Assembly (NCBI GenBank): GCA_019232725.1
Contig: JAFANK010000359.1
Span: forward strand, 1 to 6,060
Reading direction: 5' to 3'
Source: Vulcanimicrobiota bacterium
Lineage (GTDB): Bacteria; Vulcanimicrobiota; Vulcanimicrobiia; Eremiobacterales; Eremiobacteraceae
Length of the DNA stretch: 6,060 nucleotides
Translations under genes and position numbers: made by a program
In this document: positions 1 to 6,060 of the stretch, piece by piece
How positions within the stretch are numbered: the first letter of the stretch is position 1
Layout of the letters: every line of letters starts with the position of its first letter
The notes under the pieces: model-generated
What the model was told of the DNA's origin: nothing
What the model saw: only the letters and a program-made list of their open reading frames with translations
Databases searched by the model: none

Positions 1-879
1 GCTTTTGCATCGTCGCTAGATCAGGCTGGCCCGATGACCGCCGATGTGCGCGATGCGGCCATCACGCTGGGTGTCATCGCAGGCCACGATCCACTCGATT
101 CCACGAGCGTCGACATAGCAGTCCCCGATTATGCTGCTGCGTTGCGCAGCGATTTGCAAGGCATGCGCGTGGGCATCGTGCACGAGTTTGAAGAGCAGAT
201 AGCATCTTTGGATTCGCAGCTAGCCGAGCTCTATCGCAGAGCCTACCACGTGCTTGAGGAGCTTGGCGCACGCCTGGTCGAGGTGCATCTGCCGCATGCG
301 CGCTACGGCTTGGCGACCTATTATTTGATAGCGCCCGCTGAATGCTCGTCGAACCTGGCCCGCTACGACGGCGCACGCTACGGCGTCCGCGTGGATCCCG
401 GCGGAGATGTCTATGAGATGTTCGAGCGCACGCGCGCGGCTGGCTTTGGCGACGAGGTGAAACGACGGATCGTGCTTGGGACGTATGCGCTCTCGGCGGG
501 CTATTATGACGCGTACTACGTTCGGGCGCAGAAGATCCGGACGCTCATCAAACGTGATTTCGATCAAGCGTTTGCGGCGTGTGACATCATCGCCGGGCCC
601 GCGGTGTCGTGCCCGGCGTTCGAGCTTGGCGCCAAAAGCCAAGACCCGGTCGCTATGTATCTCATGGATTACTTCACGATTCCGATGAGCCTGGCGGGCT
701 TGCCGGCGTTGTCCGTGCCTGCCGGGTACATCGGTGCGCTACCTGTGGGCTTGCAGATCGTCGCGCCCGCCTTTGCAGAGCAGGTCATGCTCGGCGCTGC
801 CCACGCGTACGAACAAGCCACGCGGCACGCTTGGGCCGCAACGCCGGCGGTAGCGCAGAGCGTTGGGAGCACGTCGTGA
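1..879 (+). CDS. gatA: Glutamyl-tRNA(Gln)/aspartyl-tRNA(Asn) amidotransferase subunit A, C-terminal part (5' truncated by window edge)
   Basis: GatA is the amidase subunit of GatCAB. It hydrolyses glutamine and sends the ammonia through a tunnel to GatB, which amidates Glu-tRNA(Gln) or Asp-tRNA(Asn) in the cytoplasm. The reading frame is open from base 1, giving 292 residues. It begins with the family motif AFASSLDQAGP (fragment residues 1-11), followed by DPLDSTS (about 30-36), GPAVSCPAFELG (about 199), MYLMDYFTIPMSLAGLPALS (from 219) and PVGLQIVAPAF (about 248). GatA is usually about 480-490 residues, so roughly 190 N-terminal residues lie upstream. These include the Ser-cisSer-Lys triad and the GGSIRQPA-type nucleophile loop, so catalytic competence cannot be judged here. 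The ATG at 34 is internal and is not the start. The TGA stop overlaps the gatB GTG by 4 bases. Identification is secure against other amidase-signature enzymes because of the linked gatB. Confidence 0.97.
   Translation, partial: AFASSLDQAGPMTADVRDAAITLGVIAGHDPLDSTSVDIAVPDYAAALRSDLQGMRVGIVHEFEEQIASLDSQLAELYRRAYHVLEELGARLVEVHLPHARYGLATYYLIAPAECSSNLARYDGARYGVRVDPGGDVYEMFERTRAAGFGDEVKRRIVLGTYALSAGYYDAYYVRAQKIRTLIKRDFDQAFAACDIIAGPAVSCPAFELGAKSQDPVAMYLMDYFTIPMSLAGLPALSVPAGYIGALPVGLQIVAPAFAEQVMLGAAHAYEQATRHAWAATPAVAQSVGSTS
865..869 (+). promoter_or_regulatory. Ribosome binding site deciding the gatB start
   Basis: GGGAG lies 6 bases upstream of the GTG at 876, inside the end of gatA. This supports GTG 876 as the gatB start over codons further upstream in the same open frame. 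It also shows that gatB can recruit ribosomes directly, in addition to coupling from gatA. Confidence 0.7.
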
Positions 880-2333
880 GCACCGCGGCCATTCGTGGTG
901 AGACAAACTTCGAGGCGGTCATCGGACTCGAGGTGCATGTCGAGTTGTCGACCCAGAGCAAGATGTTCTGCGGTTGTCGCAACGAGTTCGGCGCTGAGCC
1001 GAACACTCACGTCTGTCCGATCTGCCTCGGGATGCCAGGAACGCTGCCTGTGATCAACCGGCGCGCCGTGGAGTACCTGTGCAAAACCGGTCTTGCGCTC
1101 GGGTGCACGATCGCGACGGACTCGAAATTCGACCGCAAGAACTACTTTTATCCGGACATGCCCAAGAATTACCAGATCTCGCAGTATGACATGCCGCTCA
1201 CGACCGGCGGTGGCGTGCAATTGCCTTCCGGTAAACTCGTGCGCCTCAATCGCATCCACCTCGAAGAGGATACCGGCAAGACATTCCACGCCGGTGGCCA
1301 CATGGCAGCGGCGGAGCACACGCTTATCGACTACAACCGTGCCGGCGTACCCCTCATGGAGATCGTCACCGAACCTGACATCGCAAGTCCTGAGGAAGCG
1401 GAGATGTACCTAGGACAGCTCAAAGCGGTGCTCTCCTATCTCGGCGTGTCCGATGTGAAGATGCATGAAGGCTCGTTGCGCTGCGATGCCAACGTGTCGA
1501 TCCGCCCCGTTGGAACGACGGCGTTGGGTACGAAGGCAGAAGTCAAGAACATGAACTCGTTCCGGTCGGTCGTCCGCGCCTTGCGCTATGAGATCGAGCG
1601 GCAAGAGGCCGCTGTGCGCGCAGGCGAGCGGATCGTCCAGGAGACACGCAACTGGGATGAGGGACGCGGGCTCACCTACTCGACGCGCTCCAAAGAGCAA
1701 GCGCACGACTATCGCTATTTCCCGGATCCCGACCTCGTGCCATTGACGATCGAGCGTGAGACGATAGCGCGCTGGAAAGCCGAGATGCCGGAGCTGCCGG
1801 TCGCCAAGCGCGAGCGCTTGGTCCGCGAGCACGGCCTTTCCGAGTATGAGGCTGGCATCCTCACCGAAGATGTCGCGACAGCGGACTATTTCGAAGCCGT
1901 TGCGCATGCCGCGAAGTCCGCGAAACAGGCAGCGAATTGGCTGCTCGGAGACGTGCGCCGGCTGCTGGAAAAGCACGAGCTCACGCTTGCCACCACCCGC
2001 ATGCGTCCGCAACAGCTCGCCGAGCTGATCGCGCTGGTCAGCGCCGGCACCATCTCAGGCAAGGCGGCGAAAGAAGTGTGCGACGTGATGGTCGCGACTG
2101 GCGAAGCACCGAGCGCTGTCGTCGAACAGCGCGGGCTCGCACAGACGTCGGATACGAGCGAGATCCAAGGGCTGGTTGATGCAGTCGTGAGCGCGAATGG
2201 CGATTCGGTGGCGTCGTATAAGGCCGGCAAGACCAAGGCGCTCGAGTTCTTGGTCGGGCAAGTCATGAAAGCTAGCCGCGGCAAGGCCAACGTGGACATC
2301 GTGCGCGCGCTCCTGCTGGAGCGTCTGGGGTGA
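876..2333 (+). CDS. gatB: Glutamyl-tRNA(Gln)/aspartyl-tRNA(Asn) amidotransferase subunit B
   Basis: GatB is the kinase and tRNA-binding subunit of GatCAB. It phosphorylates the misacylated Glu or Asp on the tRNA and lets ammonia from GatA replace the phosphate. The start is GTG 876, giving 485 residues, the normal family length; homology begins at FEAVIGLEVHVEL just after it. Visible signatures are a four-cysteine cluster, CxC then CxxC at C32, C34, C47 and C50 (a possible zinc site, within FCGCRNEFGAEPNT...CPICLGMPG). The classic GatB signature LIDYNRAGVPLMEI is at 150-163. SKEQAHDYRYFPDPDLVPL begins at S272. A helical/YqeY-like tRNA-binding tail runs from about residue 307 to the end. The frame is open upstream to 609, but that stretch lies over gatA and resembles nothing in GatB. 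Both ends overlap neighbours by GTGA (gatA before, mutS2 after), implying coupled translation. No missing motif or frameshift was seen. Confidence 0.97.
   Translation: MSTAAIRGETNFEAVIGLEVHVELSTQSKMFCGCRNEFGAEPNTHVCPICLGMPGTLPVINRRAVEYLCKTGLALGCTIATDSKFDRKNYFYPDMPKNYQISQYDMPLTTGGGVQLPSGKLVRLNRIHLEEDTGKTFHAGGHMAAAEHTLIDYNRAGVPLMEIVTEPDIASPEEAEMYLGQLKAVLSYLGVSDVKMHEGSLRCDANVSIRPVGTTALGTKAEVKNMNSFRSVVRALRYEIERQEAAVRAGERIVQETRNWDEGRGLTYSTRSKEQAHDYRYFPDPDLVPLTIERETIARWKAEMPELPVAKRERLVREHGLSEYEAGILTEDVATADYFEAVAHAAKSAKQAANWLLGDVRRLLEKHELTLATTRMRPQQLAELIALVSAGTISGKAAKEVCDVMVATGEAPSAVVEQRGLAQTSDTSEIQGLVDAVVSANGDSVASYKAGKTKALEFLVGQVMKASRGKANVDIVRALLLERLG
2318..2321 (+). promoter_or_regulatory. Ribosome binding site for mutS2
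   Basis: GGAG lies 8 bases before the GTG at 2330, within the last codons of gatB. Spacing is normal, which supports the GTG that overlaps the gatB stop as the true mutS2 start. Confidence 0.6.
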
Positions 2334-4726
2334 ACGCCCAGAGCGCGAGCCGCTTGGATGCCGCGCTCGAGAGCTTGGAGTTTGCAGACGTCCTCGACGC
2401 TATCGCCGCCTGCGCGACGTCCGCACCTGGGCGCGAAGCGGTGCTCGCGTTGCGGCCCCACTTCCGTGACCGCGCGCGGGCCCACCAGGAACTCGAGCTG
2501 GTGGACGACGCTGCCGGATTCTTGCAAGCCGGTGGGGACATCGCGTTTGCCGGAGCAGTCGACACCTCGTCGTTTATCGAGCGGGCCGAAAAAGGTTCGG
2601 CTTTGTCCGCCGTCGATCTGCGATCCATCGCCGATAGTGAACGGGCGCTCCGCGCAGCGGTCGCCGCCGTGCGGGCCGACACGCGACCAGCAGGCGTCCT
2701 GCGCGCACTTGCAAGCCGGCGTCAGTCCACTGATGACCTCATCTCAAGCATAGATCATGCGATCGAACCTGAAGGTCGCGTCGCCGACGCTGCGTCGACT
2801 GAGCTCTCGTCCATCCGGCGTCAGCAACGTGGCCTGCACGAGCAGGTGCGCGAGCGCTGCCGCACGATCACGCTCAACCCCGAGCTGTCCAAGATGCTGT
2901 CCGAGCCGATCGTCACCGTTCGTGCGGGGCGGTATGTCGTGCCGGTGCGGTCCGAGTTCGCATCGCACTTCCCCGGTGTCGTGCATGACCAATCCGCCTC
3001 CGGCGCGACGGTTTTCATGGAACCGCTTGCTTCGGTCGAGGCGAACAACAAACTCCGAGGTCTGCAAGCCGCCGAGGAACGCGAGGTCGCACGCATCCTC
3101 GCTGCGTTATCAGCCCGCGTCGGCGAGCTTGCCGAACCGCTGCGCATGAACGCCGAGCTGCTGGCCGGCCTCGACAGCATCGGTGCGCGCGCACGGTGGG
3201 GGATCGCGCGCGACGCCGGACCTCCGGCGCTCGTCGACGAGCCGATCATCCGCGTCGTCCGCGGCCGTCACCCACTGTTGCGCCGGGAAGCCGTGCCGCT
3301 CGACTTCGAAATCGGGGATGCCTTCGATGCCGTAGTGGTGTCTGGTCCGAATATGGGCGGCAAGACCGTCGTGCTCAAAACGGTCGGGCTGTTCTGCCTT
3401 TTGGCGTATGCCGGCATTCCGCTGCCGGCCGCTGCAGGGACGACGATCGGGGAATTCGCTGATGTGGCGTGTGTGATCGGCGACGAACAATCGATCCAAA
3501 ACGACCTATCATCGTTTTCAAGCCATCTCGCGCACCTGCGTGCTGCGATGTCACAGCTCGGCCGCCGTTCCCTCGTTTTAGTGGACGAGATCGGTAGTGG
3601 CACGGAGCCCACGGCCGGCGCCGCCCTCGCTCAGGCCTGGATCGAGCACGCGATCCGCGCCGGCGCCCGGGTCGTGGTCACAACGCACTATACCCAGCTC
3701 AAGACCTTCGCTGCCCAAGCCGACCGAGTGCGCAACGCGTCGATGTTGTTCAATCCAGACACGCATGCTCCCACGTACGTGTTCGCCTTGGGTATTCCGG
3801 GTCAATCGCTCGCCTTTGCGCTCGCCCGGACCATGGCGCTCGATGCGCGTCTGATCGCGCGAGCGGAGGCCCTGGTCGGCGTGGATGCGCAAAATCTCGA
3901 ATCGACGTTCGCGCGTCTTGCACAAGATCGCGAGGCGCTGCAGCGCGAGCGCCGCGACGTCGAGCAGATGACCGCGACCTTGCACGAGCGTGACCGATCG
4001 ATGCGCCAGCGCATCGCCGCGCTGGAACAAGAGAAGCTCGCATTCGAACGCCGTGCGTCGGCAGAGCTGGCAGCAGCAGTGCAAGCCGTCCGCGATCAAC
4101 TCGTCGCCGAGGCCGAACGCCGCTCGGACGTGGCGGCCCGGCAAGCTGCAAAGCCGCTGCCCCAGAGCGAACGGCTTTTGGCCGATACGCTTGCCGAGAT
4201 GCGTCGCAGCCTTGGGCTCGAGAGTGCGCCTGCCGGTGCCGAGCCGCGCGGCCTGCACATTGGCGACAACGTGTACGTGCGCAGCTTCGACCAAAGCGGC
4301 GTTGTGAGCGAAGTGTACAGCCGGGAAGTGCTGGTCACGCTCGGCAACGTGAAGACGCTCGTGCCGATAGCCGATGTATCCCTTGCGCCTGGTGCGCCGC
4401 CGAAAAACGCGCACGAACGCTCGGGGCCGCACCGTGCTGGCCCTGGCCGGCCGCAATCCGAAGCGCAGAGCGCAGCAGCCACGGCGACCACAGAGGTCGA
4501 CGTGCGCGGCATGCGCGTTGACGATGCCTGGCCACTTGTGGACAAAGCGCTGGACAACGCGAGCCTGGCGGGCTTGAGCGAACTGCGCGTGATCCACGGA
4601 AGAGGTACGGGCCAGCTCATGCGCGGAATCCGCGAGTTTTTAGACGGCCACCCTCAGGTCGTCTCGGTATCGCATGCGTCCGATCGCGAAGGCGGCACCG
4701 GCGTCACGGTGGTCAAACTGGCCTAG
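2330..4726 (+). CDS. mutS2: MutS2 family ATPase with C-terminal Smr domain
   Basis: This is a 798-residue MutS2, close to the Bacillus protein in length. MutS2 lacks the mismatch-recognition domain of MutS. It has been linked to suppression of recombination and, in Bacillus, to splitting or rescue of collided ribosomes. The N-terminal helical core and clamp occupy about 1-330. The ATPase follows, with Walker A GPNMGGKT (339-346), DEQSIQNDLSSFSSHL (385-400, signature region), Walker B LVLVDE (415-420) and switch histidine H453 in TTHYTQ. A charged coiled coil spans about 515-620. A KOW-like segment starting at GDNVYVRS runs about 645-687. A Gly/Pro/Ala-rich linker covers about 689-721. The Smr domain is 722-798, with VDVRG at 723-727 (the DxR form rather than DxH) and HGRGTG at 756-761. 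All motifs look intact. The GTG start overlaps the gatB stop by 4 bases and tyrS follows after 4 bases, so it sits in a translation operon. The Smr domain and absence of MutS domain I exclude MutS1. Confidence 0.97.
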   Translation: MNAQSASRLDAALESLEFADVLDAIAACATSAPGREAVLALRPHFRDRARAHQELELVDDAAGFLQAGGDIAFAGAVDTSSFIERAEKGSALSAVDLRSIADSERALRAAVAAVRADTRPAGVLRALASRRQSTDDLISSIDHAIEPEGRVADAASTELSSIRRQQRGLHEQVRERCRTITLNPELSKMLSEPIVTVRAGRYVVPVRSEFASHFPGVVHDQSASGATVFMEPLASVEANNKLRGLQAAEEREVARILAALSARVGELAEPLRMNAELLAGLDSIGARARWGIARDAGPPALVDEPIIRVVRGRHPLLRREAVPLDFEIGDAFDAVVVSGPNMGGKTVVLKTVGLFCLLAYAGIPLPAAAGTTIGEFADVACVIGDEQSIQNDLSSFSSHLAHLRAAMSQLGRRSLVLVDEIGSGTEPTAGAALAQAWIEHAIRAGARVVVTTHYTQLKTFAAQADRVRNASMLFNPDTHAPTYVFALGIPGQSLAFALARTMALDARLIARAEALVGVDAQNLESTFARLAQDREALQRERRDVEQMTATLHERDRSMRQRIAALEQEKLAFERRASAELAAAVQAVRDQLVAEAERRSDVAARQAAKPLPQSERLLADTLAEMRRSLGLESAPAGAEPRGLHIGDNVYVRSFDQSGVVSEVYSREVLVTLGNVKTLVPIADVSLAPGAPPKNAHERSGPHRAGPGRPQSEAQSAAATATTEVDVRGMRVDDAWPLVDKALDNASLAGLSELRVIHGRGTGQLMRGIREFLDGHPQVVSVSHASDREGGTGVTVVKLA

Positions 4727-4730
4727 GAAG
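4725..4730 (+). promoter_or_regulatory. Purine-rich tract before tyrS, unusually close to the start codon
   Basis: AGGAAG directly abuts the ATG at 4731. Its AGGA core overlaps the last two bases of the mutS2 TAG stop and leaves only 2 bases of spacing, shorter than a usual Shine-Dalgarno. Ribosomes terminating on mutS2 could reinitiate here. The only upstream in-frame ATG nearby (4674) lies deep in mutS2 and would add 19 residues that do not resemble TyrRS. Confidence 0.4.
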
Positions 4731-5924
4731 ATGAACGCACAGCAGCAACTCGACGTGCTCACCCGGCGCTGCGTCGATGTGGTCACGCGCGAGGACTTGG
4801 TCGCCAAGCTCGAACGCGGCCACCGGCTACGCGTGAAGTTAGGCATCGATCCGTCGGGACCTGAGCTGCATCTCGGCCACGCAGTCGTCCTCCGCAAGCT
4901 TCGCGATTTTCAGGACCTCGGACATGAAGCCGTCCTCATCGTCGGTGACTTCACGGCGCAGATCGGCGACCCGACGGGGTTGTCGGCTGCGCGCAAACCG
5001 CGAACAAAAGCCGAGATCGAAGCCGACATGCGCTCGTACGCCGAACAAGCCGCGCTCATCTTGGACATCGACAAGGCAACCGTACGCTTCAATAGCGAAT
5101 GGCTGGCGCCGATTTCGTTCGCCGATCTTATCGGCTTGAGCGCCAAGATCACGGTCGCGCGGATGCTGGAACGTGACGACTTCACCAAACGCTTTCACGC
5201 AGGCTCGCCCATCGGCTTGCACGAGTTTCTGTATCCGTTAGGGCAAGCGTATGATTCCATCGCCATCAAGGCCGACGTGGAGCTGGGCGGCACCGAGCAG
5301 CTTTTCAACCTGATGATGGGGCGGCGCATGCAAGAAGAATTCAGTCAGGCGCCCCAGGTCTGCATGACGCTGCCCATTCTCGAAGGCACGGATGGCGTTC
5401 AGCGCATGGGCAAGAGCCTCAACAACTTTATCGCGTTGCGCGACACACCACAAGATATGTTCGGCAAGGTGATGTCGATTCCGGACACCCTGATCGGCCG
5501 CTATTTCCGCCTGGCCACGACGCTCGCACCGGCCGAGCTCGATGCGATCGATGCGGAACTCGCATCAGGCGCGCTGCGACCGCGCGATGCCAAGCTCAAG
5601 CTCGCGTTCGAAATCGCAGGACTCTACCATGGGCCAAACGCCGCCGTGGTCGCGCGCGAGCATTTCGAGAAAACAGTCGTCCGCAAAGAGCTGCCCGACG
5701 AGATGCCGAGCCACGCATTAGCCGACGGTGACGCGCGTGTGATGCTCGGCAAGTTGCTCGTACTCGTCGGGTGGGCGTCATCCAATCGCGAGGCACAACG
5801 GCTCGTCCAGCAAGGGGCTATCAAGATCGATGGCGTGCGGGCGGACGATGTGCGCCACATCGAGCCGACGTGGCACGGCAAGGTGCTCCAAAAAGGCAAC
5901 CACCAGTTCCTCAAAATAAAGTAG
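4731..5924 (+). CDS. tyrS: Tyrosyl-tRNA synthetase
   Basis: This class I synthetase activates tyrosine with ATP and charges tRNA(Tyr). The ATG 4731 start gives 397 residues, normal for the ~400-residue bacterial type. The Rossmann core begins with LGIDPSGPELHLGHA, with the HIGH motif as HLGH at 47-50, followed by GDFTAQIGDPTG. Tyrosine-pocket residues Y168, Q172 and D175 in YPLGQAYD match Tyr169/Gln173/Asp176 of the Bacillus enzyme. The following loop reads GGTEQ (186-190), where GG(S/T)DQ is usual. The KMSKS loop reads RMGKS (225-229), keeping the second lysine (K228). An S4 RNA-binding domain (about 338-397, including SSNREAQRLVQQGAIKIDG) recognises tRNA(Tyr). TrpRS is excluded by the S4 tail and the tyrosine-pocket residues. 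The gene starts 4 bases after mutS2. Its TAG stop falls inside the first unit of a palindromic repeat, so the repeat abuts the coding end. Confidence 0.96.
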   Translation: MNAQQQLDVLTRRCVDVVTREDLVAKLERGHRLRVKLGIDPSGPELHLGHAVVLRKLRDFQDLGHEAVLIVGDFTAQIGDPTGLSAARKPRTKAEIEADMRSYAEQAALILDIDKATVRFNSEWLAPISFADLIGLSAKITVARMLERDDFTKRFHAGSPIGLHEFLYPLGQAYDSIAIKADVELGGTEQLFNLMMGRRMQEEFSQAPQVCMTLPILEGTDGVQRMGKSLNNFIALRDTPQDMFGKVMSIPDTLIGRYFRLATTLAPAELDAIDAELASGALRPRDAKLKLAFEIAGLYHGPNAAVVAREHFEKTVVRKELPDEMPSHALADGDARVMLGKLLVLVGWASSNREAQRLVQQGAIKIDGVRADDVRHIEPTWHGKVLQKGNHQFLKIK

Positions 5925-5947
5925 GGTCGGCACTTCACGTGCCGACC
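5921..5947. repeat. Palindromic repeat unit 1 (REP-like), overlapping the tyrS stop
   Basis: This is a 27-base unit consisting of a GTA lead, one G and a perfect 9-base-pair inverted repeat. GGTCGGCAC (5925-5933) pairs with GTGCCGACC (5939-5947) around a 5-base loop, TTCAC. The tyrS stop TAG (5922-5924) is part of the unit. A near copy follows 35 bases later. The size and intergenic position resemble REP-type elements, but no database family was checked. As RNA it could protect the 3' end of the operon transcript. There is no U-run after it, so intrinsic termination is not supported. Confidence 0.8.
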
Positions 5948-5955
5948 AGGTTAAT

Positions 5956-5982
5956 GTAGGGTGGGCACTTTATGTGCCCACC
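5956..5982. repeat. Palindromic repeat unit 2 (REP-like)
   Basis: This is a second 27-base unit matching unit 1 at 23 of 27 positions. GGTGGGCAC (5960-5968) pairs perfectly with GTGCCCACC (5974-5982) around the loop TTTAT. Two of the four differences are a matched C-G to G-C swap in the stem, and the other two are in the loop, so pairing is kept. Eight bases (AGGTTAAT) separate it from unit 1. Confidence 0.8.
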
Positions 5983-5990
5983 ATGATAGT

Positions 5991-6010
5991 GTGGATTGGC
6001 ACTTGCCACC
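5991..6010. repeat. Probable degenerate third repeat unit
   Basis: The core GGCACTT recurs at 5998-6004, 34 bases after the same core in unit 2 (units 1 and 2 are 35 bases apart). It starts after another 8-base spacer, ATGATAGT, which matches the first spacer at 5 of 8 positions. It then runs on to GCCACC, as if part of the loop and right arm were deleted. Pairing is poor: only GTGG (5991-5994) with CCAC (6006-6009). It may be a decayed copy or chance similarity. Confidence 0.4.
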
Positions 6011-6022
6011 TCACCCGTTCGT

Positions 6023-6044
6023 CGCATCCGCAGCGTCAGATGCG
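6023..6044. other. Weak inverted repeat in the intergenic tail
   Basis: CGCATC (6023-6028) and GATGCG (6039-6044) are complementary around a 10-base loop. A six-pair stem in GC-rich DNA can easily arise by chance. No promoter, RNA gene or convincing reading frame was recognised from 6011 to the window end. Confidence 0.2.
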
Positions 6045-6060
6045 CTACGGCGCAGCTCAC

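Noticed and set aside
34..36. ATG as the start of gatA
   Set aside because: The frame is open to base 1 and the residues before this ATG (AFASSLDQAGP) are a conserved internal GatA motif, so the gene continues upstream.
609..875. Open frame extending gatB upstream by 89 codons
   Set aside because: It lies wholly over gatA, its Arg/Cys-rich translation does not resemble GatB, and GTG 876 has a well-spaced GGGAG and gives the family's normal length.
2330..2344. MutS2 and TyrRS both begin MNAQ, with similar start-codon context
   Set aside because: Only about four residues match and the sequences diverge at once; chance is the simplest explanation.
3578..4597. Long (339-codon) open frame on the minus strand inside mutS2
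   Set aside because: It is antisense to a MutS2 with intact motifs; long antisense frames are expected in GC-rich coding DNA, and the translation shows no recognisable domain.
4674..4730. Earlier ATG start for tyrS, overlapping mutS2
   Set aside because: The 19 added residues (MRPIAKAAPASRW...) do not resemble a TyrRS N-terminus and no good ribosome site precedes it.
5925..5955. Rho-independent terminator after tyrS
   Set aside because: The stem is strong, but the bases after it (AGGTTAATG) lack a T-run, and a near copy follows; it fits a repeat element better. Termination here remains possible but unsupported.
5996..6001. TTGGCA as a -35 promoter element
   Set aside because: It is part of the degenerate repeat core and no convincing -10 element follows at 16-18 bases.
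5921..6010. CRISPR array
   Set aside because: Spacers are only 8 bases and similar to each other, there are at most three units, and no cas genes are present.
5936..6060. Minus-strand reading frame running in from the window end through the repeats
   Set aside because: It reads through both palindromic units to a stop in the unit 1 loop, is about 40 codons long and shows no recognisable protein similarity.

Overview
The window is a compact bacterial housekeeping operon, all on the + strand. It runs gatA (5' end cut off by the window edge), gatB, mutS2, tyrS, and then a short intergenic tail of small palindromic repeats. The sequence is GC-rich (roughly 60% by eye) and uses GTG starts. GatCAB implies an organism that makes Gln-tRNA(Gln) and/or Asn-tRNA(Asn) by the indirect amidation route. 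A full-length MutS2 argues against an enteric gammaproteobacterium. The lineage cannot be fixed from this sequence; an uncultured GC-rich phylum is possible, but that is a guess.

Layout: positions 1-879 hold the C-terminal ~60% of GatA. gatB (876-2333) overlaps gatA by 4 bases (GTGA), and mutS2 (2330-4726) overlaps gatB in exactly the same way. tyrS (4731-5924) starts 4 bases after the mutS2 stop. No gap inside the block is large enough for an internal promoter, so the four genes are probably co-transcribed from a promoter upstream of the window, with translational coupling at the two GTGA overlaps. No gene is apparent from 5925 to 6060. That tail holds two near-identical 27-base palindromic units at a 35-base period, a likely decayed third unit, and a weak separate hairpin.

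How the genes fit together: GatA and GatB (with GatC, not visible) correct mischarged Glu-tRNA(Gln) or Asp-tRNA(Asn), and TyrRS charges tRNA(Tyr). MutS2 carries a MutS-like ATPase, a coiled coil, a KOW-like segment and a C-terminal Smr domain; in Bacillus it is linked to rescue of collided ribosomes. The operon can therefore be read as entirely translation-related.

I found no undescribed multi-gene system here. The most interesting items are the palindromic repeats, which show a compensatory stem change and supply the tyrS stop codon, and two active-site substitutions in TyrRS.
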